Shown one piece after another: positions 8,278-16,029 of a stretch of 64,000 bases of DNA. The notes below the pieces were generated by a model. That model made no database searches. It was not told where the DNA came from and saw only the letters and a list, made by a program, of their open reading frames with translations. Numbering within the stretch: position 1 is the first letter of the stretch; every line of letters begins with the position of its first letter. Made by a program: the position numbers and the translations under genes. Origin of the DNA: Atlantibacter sp032062175 (lineage in GTDB: Bacteria; Pseudomonadota; Gammaproteobacteria; Enterobacterales; Enterobacteriaceae); NCBI RefSeq assembly GCF_032062175.1, contig NZ_DAMBQK010000026.1:1-64000 (forward strand), in the 5' to 3' direction.

Positions 8278-10146
8278 TTAAATTTCTACCTGAGTCCCGA
8301 GTTCTATAACCCGGTTAGGCGGGATTTCAAACTGATCGGGGGCGCGCAACGCGTTACGCTGCAACAGCAGGAACAGCTTGCCGCGCAGGCGCAGATACCA
8401 CGGGCGTTTACCGATAATCAGCGATTCATGGGACATAAAGAACGAGGTTTCCATCATCCGGCAACTCAGCCCTTCCAGCCCACAGCGGTGGAACACCTCT
8501 TCCACGTTCGGCGTTTCGCGCCAGCCGTAACTGGCTACCACGCGCCAGAAAGTGGGCGATAGCTGTTCGATGGCCACGCGGCGTACATTGTGCACGTAAG
8601 GCGCATCTTCTGTACGCAGGGTCAGCAGGATCACACGTTCGTGCAGCACTTTGTTGTGCTTGAGGTTATGCAACATCGCGAACGGAATGACGTTCAACGC
8701 CCTGGACATGTACACCGCCGTGCCCGGCACGCGCACCGGCGGGGATTTTTCCAGCGAGGCGATCATCGCTTCCAGGGAGTTACCGTGCTCATGCATCCGG
8801 CGCAGCAGACGAAAGCGCTCGCTTTTCCAGGTGGTCATGATGATAAACATCACCAGGCCTAACGTCAGTGGCAGCCAGCCGCCGGACAGCAGCTTCGACA
8901 GGTTAGCCGAGAACAGCGACACATCAATGCACATAAACCCAACGAACATCACCCCGAGCAGGATTTTGCTCCAGTGCCAGTTTTTATTGGCAACGGTGGT
9001 GAACAGAATTGAGGTCAAGACCATGGTGCCCGTTACCGCAATACCGTAGGCCGCCGCCAGGTTACTGGAGTGTTCAAAGCTGACGATAACAATCACTACC
9101 GCGAAATAGAGCATCCAGTTAATGGCCGGAATATAAATCTGCCCGGACTCCATTTCTGAAGTGTGGATGATGCGCATCGGCGAAAGATAGCCCAGACGCA
9201 CGGCCTGGCGCGTCAGGGAGAACACGCCGGAGATCACTGCCTGCGAGGCGATAACCGTCGCCAGGGTGGCGATAATCAGCAGTGGGATCAGCGCCCAGTC
9301 GGGAGCCAGTAAAAAGAACGGGTTCTTAATCGCTTCCGGCGTTTTCAGCAGCAGCGCGCCCTGGCCGAAATAGTTCAGCACCAGCGAAGGCAGCACCACG
9401 CTAAACCACGCGATACGGATCGGCAGCTTACCGAAGTGGCCCATGTCGGCATACAGCGCCTCAACGCCGGTGATCGACAGCACCACCGCGCCCAGCGCGA
9501 AGAAAGAAACCGTCTTGTATTCCACGAAGAAATGCACCGCCCATATTGGGTTTAATGCGTGCAGCACTTCCGGGTTGGCGATGATACTGCGCACGCCCAA
9601 TACCGCCAGAATCAAAAACCAGGCCAGCATAATCGGCGCGAACAGTTTACCCACCATCCCGGTGCCATGCTTCTGGATCATAAACAGCAGGGTCAGGACG
9701 ATAATCGACAGCGGCACAATATAGGGGTCGAGCGATGGCGCGGCGATTTCCAGACCCTCGATGGCGGACATCACCGAAATGGCCGGTGTGATAACCACCT
9801 CGCCATAAAAGAAGCTGCCGCCAATCAGGCCCAGAATAACCAGCCAGGATGTCGCTTTAGCTGAGGTATTACGCCCTGCCAGCGACATTAGCGTCAGTAT
9901 CCCACCTTCACCGGCGTTGTCGGCGCGCATCACGAAGGTCAGATATTTAATGGAAACCACTAAAATCAGCAGCCAAAAAATCAGGGAGAGGAAGCCAAAA
10001 ACGGCATCCCGTTCTACGCCAAAACCAAACTGGCCGGAAAGGCATTCTCTTAACGTATAAAGTGGGCTGGTCCCGATATCGCCGTACACCACCCCGATTG
10101 CTGCAAGCGTTATCGCCGGCAGCGGTTGCTTATTATCAGCGCTCAT
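8278..10146 (-). CDS. kup: Kup, low-affinity potassium uptake permease
   Basis: Proton-coupled K+ (and Cs+) importer of the KUP/HAK/KT family, 622 residues as in E. coli. The family N-terminus GVVYGDIGTSPLYTLRE is at about residues 18-34, followed by 12 hydrophobic segments to about residue 440 and a cytoplasmic C-terminal domain ending in TQVEI. The ATG at 10146 matches the E. coli start. Transcribed divergently from ravA and monocistronic, with its own terminator. Confidence 0.97.
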   Translation of the reverse strand: MSADNKQPLPAITLAAIGVVYGDIGTSPLYTLRECLSGQFGFGVERDAVFGFLSLIFWLLILVVSIKYLTFVMRADNAGEGGILTLMSLAGRNTSAKATSWLVILGLIGGSFFYGEVVITPAISVMSAIEGLEIAAPSLDPYIVPLSIIVLTLLFMIQKHGTGMVGKLFAPIMLAWFLILAVLGVRSIIANPEVLHALNPIWAVHFFVEYKTVSFFALGAVVLSITGVEALYADMGHFGKLPIRIAWFSVVLPSLVLNYFGQGALLLKTPEAIKNPFFLLAPDWALIPLLIIATLATVIASQAVISGVFSLTRQAVRLGYLSPMRIIHTSEMESGQIYIPAINWMLYFAVVIVIVSFEHSSNLAAAYGIAVTGTMVLTSILFTTVANKNWHWSKILLGVMFVGFMCIDVSLFSANLSKLLSGGWLPLTLGLVMFIIMTTWKSERFRLLRRMHEHGNSLEAMIASLEKSPPVRVPGTAVYMSRALNVIPFAMLHNLKHNKVLHERVILLTLRTEDAPYVHNVRRVAIEQLSPTFWRVVASYGWRETPNVEEVFHRCGLEGLSCRMMETSFFMSHESLIIGKRPWYLRLRGKLFLLLQRNALRAPDQFEIPPNRVIELGTQVEI

Positions 10147-10490
10147 AGACTAATCTTTTGTTAGAAAACAGTTGTGTGCTTAGTCCCTTGGCCCACAAAA
10201 AGCGCACAGTATGCACGATTAACGGCAAAATCGTACCCCTAAATAGAATCCAGCCTGTCCACGTCAAAAAAATACCCCTAAACTTCGTACTCCTTTTTGA
10301 CGATAACCGCCCTCATCACTTCGGATTAGCGAATTATCGTTGCATCACAATTTTCCTGAGTATGCGACAGAGATTAAAAAGTGGCGATTGACTTACCTGG
10401 AGCGGGCCGCAGGGCTTGTCTCGCGACCAAAACTGCAGGTATATAATTGCATCTTAAGCCGTTTCCTCAGGGTAAGGACGCAAACTAATT
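10147..10490. promoter_or_regulatory. ravA: kup-ravA divergent intergenic region
   Basis: 344 bases between divergent genes. A TATAAT at 10442-10447 is the likely -10 for ravA, but no good -35 lies at normal distance; this fits the sigma-S dependence known for E. coli ravA. The ravA ribosome site TAAGGA (10470-10475) lies unusually far, about 15 bases, from its ATG. No convincing kup promoter was found by eye, and the short frames inside look non-coding. Confidence 0.5.
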
Positions 10491-11984
10491 ATGGCTCAAC
10501 CCCATTTGTTGGCTGAAAGAATTTCAAGACTCGCATCCGCACTGGAAAAAGGGCTTTTCGAACGCAGCCACGCAATACGTCTTTGCCTGTTAGCCGCATT
10601 GAGCGGCGAGAGCGTCTTTTTATTAGGCCCACCGGGCATCGCCAAAAGCCTGATTGCCCGCCGCCTCAAGTTTGCTTTCGTACACGCCCGCGCTTTTGAA
10701 TATCTGATGACCCGCTTTTCCACGCCTGAAGAAGTATTCGGCCCGCTATCTATCCAGGCGCTGAAGGACGAAGGGCGTTATGAGCGGTTGACCCAGGGTT
10801 ACCTTCCCGAAGCGGAGATCGTGTTCCTGGATGAGATCTGGAAAGCCGGGCCAGCCATCCTGAACACGCTGCTGACCGCCATTAACGAACGGCGTTTTCG
10901 CAACGGCGCATTTGAAGAGAAAATCCCGATGCGCCTGCTGGTGGCGGCCTCTAACGAACTGCCGGATACGGATAACAGCCTGGAAGCGCTGTATGACCGC
11001 ATGTTAATCCGGCTATGGCTGGATAAAGTTCAGGACAAAGGTAATTTCCGCTCGATGCTGGTAAGCCAGCAGGACGAAAATGAAAACCCGGTGCCCGCCG
11101 CGCTGCAAATCAGTGATGAAGAATTTACCCAGTGGCAAAAAGATATCGGCAACGTCGCGCTGCCGGACGACGTCTTTGAGTTAATTTTTCTGCTGCGCCA
11201 GCAGTTGGAAAACCAGCCGCACGCGCCTTATGTTTCGGATCGTCGCTGGAAAAAAGCGATTCACCTGTTACAGGCCTGCGCGTTTTTCAGTGGTCGCAAT
11301 GCCGTCGCACCCATCGATCTGATTTTGCTGAAAGACTGCCTATGGCATGACGCCGCCGCCCGCAACCTAATGCAGCAGCAAATGGAAGTTTTGATGACCG
11401 GGCACGCCTGGCAACAGCAGGCGATGCTGACAAAGCTCGGCGCCATTCAGCAACGCCGGATGCAGCTGGAGCAGCAAAAGAGCGAGCAGAACGCCCTAAC
11501 CGTGGTGAAGCAAAGCGGGATGTTTAGTCGCCGTCCGCAATACCATCTCCCGGACACGTTACAGGCAGCCGAACTGACGCTGCTGCTGCAAAAACCGCTT
11601 AAGCTCCACGATATGGAAGTGATTCATATCACCCTCAACCGCGAACAGCTCGACCAGTGGCTGCAAAAAGGCGGGGAGATCCGCGGCAAACTCAACGGCA
11701 TTGGCTTTGCGCAGATCCTCAATCTGGACGTGGACAGCGGCCAGCATCTGCAAATCCGTGATGTCAGCCTGCAGGGGAGCCGGCTGTCGTTGCCGGGCGC
11801 GCTGGCGGAAGGCATTCCGGCGGAAATTAAACAGCAGTTAGACGAGCTGGATAATGAATGGCACCAGCAGCACAGCCGCTTTAGCGATCAACAAAAATGC
11901 CTGTTTATCCAGCCCGACTGGCTGGGACGTATTGAGGCCAGCTTACAGGACGTCGGCGCGCAGATTAAACAGGCGCGTCAATGA
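10491..11984 (+). CDS. ravA: RavA, MoxR-type AAA+ ATPase
   Basis: 497 residues (498 in E. coli). The AAA+ core has Walker A GPPGIAKS at 46-53 and Walker B IVFLDEI at 110-116. The C-terminal LARA-type region (about 330-440) is where E. coli RavA binds the lysine decarboxylase LdcI. RavA works as a hexameric chaperone-like ATPase with ViaA, linked to respiratory complexes and aminoglycoside sensitivity in E. coli. The ATG is the first start after an in-frame stop. Its end overlaps viaA by ATGA, so the two are translationally coupled. Confidence 0.96.
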   Translation: MAQPHLLAERISRLASALEKGLFERSHAIRLCLLAALSGESVFLLGPPGIAKSLIARRLKFAFVHARAFEYLMTRFSTPEEVFGPLSIQALKDEGRYERLTQGYLPEAEIVFLDEIWKAGPAILNTLLTAINERRFRNGAFEEKIPMRLLVAASNELPDTDNSLEALYDRMLIRLWLDKVQDKGNFRSMLVSQQDENENPVPAALQISDEEFTQWQKDIGNVALPDDVFELIFLLRQQLENQPHAPYVSDRRWKKAIHLLQACAFFSGRNAVAPIDLILLKDCLWHDAAARNLMQQQMEVLMTGHAWQQQAMLTKLGAIQQRRMQLEQQKSEQNALTVVKQSGMFSRRPQYHLPDTLQAAELTLLLQKPLKLHDMEVIHITLNREQLDQWLQKGGEIRGKLNGIGFAQILNLDVDSGQHLQIRDVSLQGSRLSLPGALAEGIPAEIKQQLDELDNEWHQQHSRFSDQQKCLFIQPDWLGRIEASLQDVGAQIKQARQ

Positions 11985-13432
11985 TTACCCTGGATACGTT
12001 AAACACGATCCTGGCCATCAGCGAAGGGGAATTAATCGAAGAACTGATTATCGCGCTGCTGGCCTCGCCGCAGCTGGCGGTATTCTTCGAAAAGTACCCG
12101 AAATTAAAGAAAGCGCTTCATGAGGATATTCCGCGCTGGCGACAGCAGTTAAAAAACCGACTTCACGATGTGCCGGTGCCTGTGGAGCTGGCGCAGGAGG
12201 TGCAATGCTATCAGCAAAGCCAACTGCTCTCCACGTCTCAGTTGCTGGTCCAGCTACCGCAAATCTTGTCCCGTCTTGAGCAGCTTAACTCGCCGTTTGC
12301 CGCCCAGGCGGCGCAGCTTACCCAGGCCAGCCCCACGTTTACCCCGGCGTTGCATACCCTGTTTCTGCAACGCTGGCGATTAAGCCTGGTGGTGCAGGCC
12401 ACCACCCTGAATCAGCAGTTGCTGGAAGACGAACGCGAGCAACTGTTAAGCGAAGTGCAGGAGCGCATGACACTCAGCGGTCAGTTGGAAAAGGTGCTGG
12501 TGGAAAACGATCATGCGGCAGGCCGGTTGTGGGATATGAGCGCCGGGCAGCTAAAGCGCGGCGACTATCAACTGATCGTCAAATACGGGGATTTTCTTGC
12601 CAGCCAGCCGGAGCTGGAAAAGCTCGCAGCGCAACTGGGGCGTTCCAGGGAGGCCAAATCCGTCCCAAAGAAGGATTCTCCGATGGAGACCTTTCGCACC
12701 CTGGTGCGTGAACCGGCGACGGTTCCGGAACAGGTGGAAGGGCTTCACCGCAGTGACGATATCCTGCGCCTGTTGCCGACTGAGCTTGCCACGCTGGGCA
12801 TTACCGAACTGGAATATGAATTCTACCGGCGGCTGGTGGAGCACGAACTGCTGACCTATCGGCTACAGGGTGAAGCCTGGCGGGAGCGCGTTACTGAACG
12901 GCCGGTGACGCATCAGGATGTCGACGAGCAACCACGCGGCCCGTTTATCGTCTGCGTGGATACGTCCGGTTCCATGGGCGGCTTTAATGAACAGTGTGCC
13001 AAAGCGTTTTGCCTGGCGCTGATGCGCATCGCCCTGGCCGACAGTCGACGCTGCTTTATTATGTTGTTTTCCACCGAAGTGGTGAGTTATGAACTTTCCC
13101 GGCAGGACGGCATTGAGCAAGCCATTCGGTTTTTAAGCCAGCAGTTTCGCGGCGGCACCGATATAGCCAGCTGTTTCAGATCGATCATCGAAAGAATGCA
13201 GGGAAGCGTATGGCAGGATGCGGACGCGGTGGTGATCTCGGATTTTATCGCCCAGCGCTTGCCGGATGACGTGGTCGGCAAAGTGAAGACGTTACAGCGA
13301 GTGCATCAGCACCGTTTCCATGCCGTGGCGATGTCGGCTCACGGCAAACCCGGCATCATGCGGATATTCGATCATATCTGGCGCTTTGATACCGGGATGC
13401 GTAGCCGCCTGCTGCGACGCTGGCGGCGTTAA
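11981..13432 (+). CDS. viaA: ViaA, VWA-domain partner of RavA
   Basis: 483 residues, identical in length to E. coli ViaA. A helical N-terminal part is followed by a C-terminal von Willebrand A domain. Its metal-binding MIDAS motif DTSGSMGG begins at Asp327, and FRGGTD follows near residue 385. MoxR ATPase plus VWA protein pairs act in assembly or remodelling of partner complexes. The start overlaps the ravA stop by four bases. The gene ends three bases before the convergent asnA stop, with no terminator between. Confidence 0.95.
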   Translation: MITLDTLNTILAISEGELIEELIIALLASPQLAVFFEKYPKLKKALHEDIPRWRQQLKNRLHDVPVPVELAQEVQCYQQSQLLSTSQLLVQLPQILSRLEQLNSPFAAQAAQLTQASPTFTPALHTLFLQRWRLSLVVQATTLNQQLLEDEREQLLSEVQERMTLSGQLEKVLVENDHAAGRLWDMSAGQLKRGDYQLIVKYGDFLASQPELEKLAAQLGRSREAKSVPKKDSPMETFRTLVREPATVPEQVEGLHRSDDILRLLPTELATLGITELEYEFYRRLVEHELLTYRLQGEAWRERVTERPVTHQDVDEQPRGPFIVCVDTSGSMGGFNEQCAKAFCLALMRIALADSRRCFIMLFSTEVVSYELSRQDGIEQAIRFLSQQFRGGTDIASCFRSIIERMQGSVWQDADAVVISDFIAQRLPDDVVGKVKTLQRVHQHRFHAVAMSAHGKPGIMRIFDHIWRFDTGMRSRLLRRWRR

Positions 13433-13435
13433 TCA

Positions 13436-14428
13436 TTACAGCAGTTCGCTAACTTCAGCCTGAACATGGGCTGGCCATACGCCGCACTGAACCTGCCCAA
13501 TGTGCGGCAGTTGCAGCATCAACATGGTGAGGCGCGACTGCCCGATACCGCCGCCGATGGTCTGCGGCATTTCACCGTTGAGCAGCGCCTGATGCCATTC
13601 CAGCGCCAGGCGATCATCGTCACCCGTGATCGCCAGCTGGCGTTTCAGCGTATCGGCGTCCACGCGAATGCCCATTGAAGAGAGTTCAAACGCATCTTCC
13701 AGCACCGGGTTCCAGACCAGAATATCGCCGTTCAGACCGGCAAAACCGCCTTCGCTGGACGTTGACCAGTCATCATAATCCGGTGCGCGCACGTCATGAC
13801 GTTTACCGTCCGCCAGTTTGCCGCCGATGCCAATCAAAAATACCGCACCCAGCTCTTTGGCAATGGCGCGCTCGCGGCCTTTAGCATCCAGATCCGGGAA
13901 GCGCTGTTGCAGGGTTTCGCTGTGAACGAAGTGGATCTGCTCCGGCAGGAATGGCGTTAAGCCAAACTGCTCGCTTACTGCGGCTTCCGTGGCTTTCATG
14001 GCGGACCAGATGGCTTCTACGGTCTGTTTCAGGGTGCCGAGATGACGTTCGCCATCACCCATCACGCGCTCCCAGTCCCACTGATCCACGTACACCGAGT
14101 GAATGGGTGACAGACGATCTTCGTCCGGGCGCAGCGCTTTCATATGAGTGTACAGCCCTTCACCGGCGCTGAAGTCATGCTGACCGAGGGTTTTACGTTT
14201 CCATTTTGCCAGCGAGTGCACGACTTCAAACTGCGCGTCCGGCAGGTTTTTTACGCGAACCTGAACGGCTTTTTCGCAGCCGGATAAGTTATCCTGGGTC
14301 CCATCGCCGATGCGGCTCAGGATCGGTGCCTGAACTTCAATCAGGCCCAATTTTTCTTCGAGCTGGCGAGAGAAATGGGACTTCACGAAACTAATCTGAC
14401 GCTGTTTTGCGATGTAAGCCGTTTTCAT
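13436..14428 (-). CDS. asnA: AsnA, aspartate-ammonia ligase
   Basis: Makes asparagine from aspartate, ammonia and ATP. It has a class II aminoacyl-tRNA-synthetase-like fold and 330 residues as in E. coli, starting MKTAYIAKQRQISFVKSHFS. The frame is open 11 codons further upstream, but the ATG at 14428 has GGAG eight bases before it and matches the family start. Conserved blocks include LSGCEKAVQV, FEVVHSLAKWKR and GGGIGQSRL. Divergent from asnC, whose product controls it. Confidence 0.97.
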   Translation of the reverse strand: MKTAYIAKQRQISFVKSHFSRQLEEKLGLIEVQAPILSRIGDGTQDNLSGCEKAVQVRVKNLPDAQFEVVHSLAKWKRKTLGQHDFSAGEGLYTHMKALRPDEDRLSPIHSVYVDQWDWERVMGDGERHLGTLKQTVEAIWSAMKATEAAVSEQFGLTPFLPEQIHFVHSETLQQRFPDLDAKGRERAIAKELGAVFLIGIGGKLADGKRHDVRAPDYDDWSTSSEGGFAGLNGDILVWNPVLEDAFELSSMGIRVDADTLKRQLAITGDDDRLALEWHQALLNGEMPQTIGGGIGQSRLTMLMLQLPHIGQVQCGVWPAHVQAEVSELL

Positions 14429-14580
14429 TATGTTTACTCCTGTCTGTCTGATAGCAAACATTTAGCAATAAAAAGGCAGCTCAATTCAATAATCATCAAT
14501 AAAAAAGGCCAGACGGTTTTTAATTCGATAATTTAAAGGCCATAATGAGAGCGAATCGTCATTATCCATAAGGAAAACAT
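14429..14580. promoter_or_regulatory. asnA-asnC divergent promoter region
   Basis: An A/T-rich 152-base gap between divergent genes. A CATAAT (14541-14546) is a possible asnC -10 without a clear -35. In E. coli AsnC binds here, represses its own gene and activates asnA when asparagine is low. The operators could not be resolved by eye. Confidence 0.5.
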
Positions 14581-15039
14581 ATGGAAAATTATCAGATCGA
14601 CAATCTGGATCGCGGCATCCTTGAGGCCCTAATGGCCAATGCGCGTACCGCTTATGCCGAACTGGCGAAACAATTCGGCGTCAGTCCGGGGACTATTCAC
14701 GTGCGTGTCGAGAAAATGAAGCAGGCCGGAATTATCACCGGCGCGCGCATTGATATCAGCCCGAAGCAACTGGGTTATGACGTGTGTTGTTTTATCGGCA
14801 TTATCCTGAAAAGCGCCAAAGACTACCCTTCCGCCCTGGCGAGACTGGAAAGCCTGGATGAAGTGACCGAAGCGTATTACACCACCGGCCACTACAGTAT
14901 CTTTATTAAAGTGATGTGCCGATCCATCGATGCATTGCAGCAAGTACTTATCAACAAGATCCAAACAATTGATGAAATTCAGTCCACTGAGACGCTTATT
15001 TCCCTGCAAAACCCAATAATGCGCACAATTAAGCCCTGA
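14581..15039 (+). CDS. asnC: AsnC, Lrp-family regulator of asparagine synthesis
   Basis: 152 residues, the E. coli length and nearly identical. An N-terminal helix-turn-helix (about 10-60, LAKQFGVSPGTIHVRVEKMK) precedes a C-terminal RAM domain (about 70-145) that binds asparagine and builds octamers. It activates divergent asnA and represses itself and, in E. coli, mioC transcription toward oriC. The ATG at 14581 follows AAGGAAAAC. Confidence 0.97.
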   Translation: MENYQIDNLDRGILEALMANARTAYAELAKQFGVSPGTIHVRVEKMKQAGIITGARIDISPKQLGYDVCCFIGIILKSAKDYPSALARLESLDEVTEAYYTTGHYSIFIKVMCRSIDALQQVLINKIQTIDEIQSTETLISLQNPIMRTIKP

Positions 15040-15140
15040 GCGTAATAGCTATATATCAATAACTTATCTTAGAATATTTCACCGATCGCCGGGAATCCTC
15101 GCCAAAACCTGCGATCGGCTCCTTTCCTGCTATACCCATA

Positions 15141-15149
15141 TTATCCACA
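15141..15149 (+). promoter_or_regulatory. DnaA box upstream of mioC
   Basis: Perfect consensus DnaA box TTATCCACA, 61 bases before the mioC start. In E. coli DnaA bound at the mioC promoter lowers transcription entering oriC. A TACAAT at 15175-15180 is the likely mioC -10. Upstream lies an inverted repeat CCGATCGC (15082-15089) / GCGATCGG (15111-15118) that may end asnC transcription. Confidence 0.8.
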
Positions 15150-15209
15150 GGTAGATCCCAGCCCCTTCACAGCGTACAATACGCGACGTTTTATAAAAGG
15201 CAGACGATC

Positions 15210-15650
15210 ATGGCAGAAATTACCCTTATCAGCGGCAGTACCCTGGGCAGCGCGGAATACGTAGCTGAGCATCTGGCGGAAAAGCTGGAAGAAGCGGGTT
15301 TTACCACCGATACCCAACATGGCCCGATGCTCGAAGACCTGCAGGCTGACGGGGTTTGGCTGATTGTGACCTCGACGCATGGCGCGGGAGATGTGCCGGA
15401 TAATCTCGAACCTTTTTATACGGCAATAAAGGAACAGCATCCTGACCTCAGTAATGTGCGTTATGGCGCAGTGGGTATCGGCAGCCGCGAGTACGACACC
15501 TTTTGTGGTGCGATCGAGAAAATCGACACGCTGATGACCGAATGTGGGGCCAAACGCATTGGCGATCTGCTGAAGATCAACGTGCACGATCACGAAATTC
15601 CGGAAGATCCGGCGGAGATTTGGCTGGGATCCTGGAAAAATTTACTCTAA
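15210..15650 (+). CDS. mioC: MioC, flavodoxin-like FMN protein
   Basis: 146 residues (147 in E. coli). The N-terminal FMN phosphate-binding loop (SGSTLGSAEYVAEHLAE, about residues 8-24) and a second loop STHGAGDVPDN near 54-64 are typical of short-chain flavodoxin domains. In E. coli MioC supports biotin synthase as an electron carrier in vitro. The gene directly abuts oriC and is read toward it, so its transcription can affect origin opening. Start ATG at 15210. Confidence 0.95.
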   Translation: MAEITLISGSTLGSAEYVAEHLAEKLEEAGFTTDTQHGPMLEDLQADGVWLIVTSTHGAGDVPDNLEPFYTAIKEQHPDLSNVRYGAVGIGSREYDTFCGAIEKIDTLMTECGAKRIGDLLKINVHDHEIPEDPAEIWLGSWKNLL

Positions 15651-15824
15651 TTGCTGAAAAGATCGCCGGTTGATTTGTGGATAAGTCTGCTCATAAGCTT
15701 GGATCAACCGGTAGTTATCCCAAGTATAACCTTTAGCCCGCCGTGGGCCTGTGTATAAACAGCCATTCTGCACCCAGCTAATACCGTGTGGGATCACCGA
15801 TCGTTAACAGCTAATGATCTCACT

Positions 15825-15837
15825 TAACGCCTTGATC
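15825..15837 (-). promoter_or_regulatory. IHF-binding site in oriC
   Basis: On the minus strand GATCAAGGCGTTA matches WATCAANNNNTTR at all positions but the first. It lies between R1 and the R2 side, where IHF bends the E. coli origin to load DnaA. Confidence 0.7.
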
Positions 15838-15877
15838 TTCATTGGCGATCGTCAGTTATCCACAGATATCGGCGATC

Positions 15878-15921
15878 CTAATAAGAGATCATAGTAAAAC
15901 AGATCTCTAAATAAAAAGATC
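15878..15921. other. DNA unwinding element of oriC (three 13-mers)
   Basis: Minus-strand 13-mers GATCTCTTATTAG (15890-15878), GATCTGTTTTACT (15905-15893) and GATCTTTTTATTT (15921-15909) correspond to the E. coli R, M and L repeats. Duplex opening and DnaB loading start here. Confidence 0.92.
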
Positions 15922-15972
15922 TTCTTTTAAATACCAACGATCCTGACACTTTCTCGAAAGGCTAAACTTGAG

Positions 15973-15987
15973 TAGAATCCACGCCCC
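15973..15987 (+). promoter_or_regulatory. Candidate mnmG promoter -10 with GC-rich discriminator
   Basis: TAGAAT at 15973-15978 is followed by the G/C-rich stretch CCACGCCCC. That discriminator is typical of promoters turned down by ppGpp, as known for E. coli gidA. The -35 is weak (TTCTCG at 15951-15956). Transcription from here moves away from oriC. Confidence 0.55.
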
Positions 15988-16029
15988 GGGATCGAAAACC
16001 CATTTGCCACACCACGAGGTTTATCCACC

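Larger units (their letters stand above)
15651..16029. other. oriC: oriC, chromosomal replication origin
   Basis: A 379-base gap between mioC and mnmG with the full enterobacterial origin layout. DnaA boxes: R4 at 15676-15684 (minus, perfect), an R3-like box at 15715-15723 (TTATCCCAA), R2 at 15750-15758 (minus, TTATACACA) and R1 at 15856-15864 (plus, perfect). An IHF-like site lies at 15825-15837. Three A/T-rich 13-mers of the unwinding element are at 15878-15890, 15893-15905 and 15909-15921, each containing GATC. Twelve GATC sites lie between 15661 and 15942, for SeqA and Dam control. Confidence 0.97.

Noticed and set aside
10158..10391. 77-codon frame in the kup-ravA gap
   Set aside because: Lies in a divergent promoter region, has no ribosome site and no resemblance to known small proteins.
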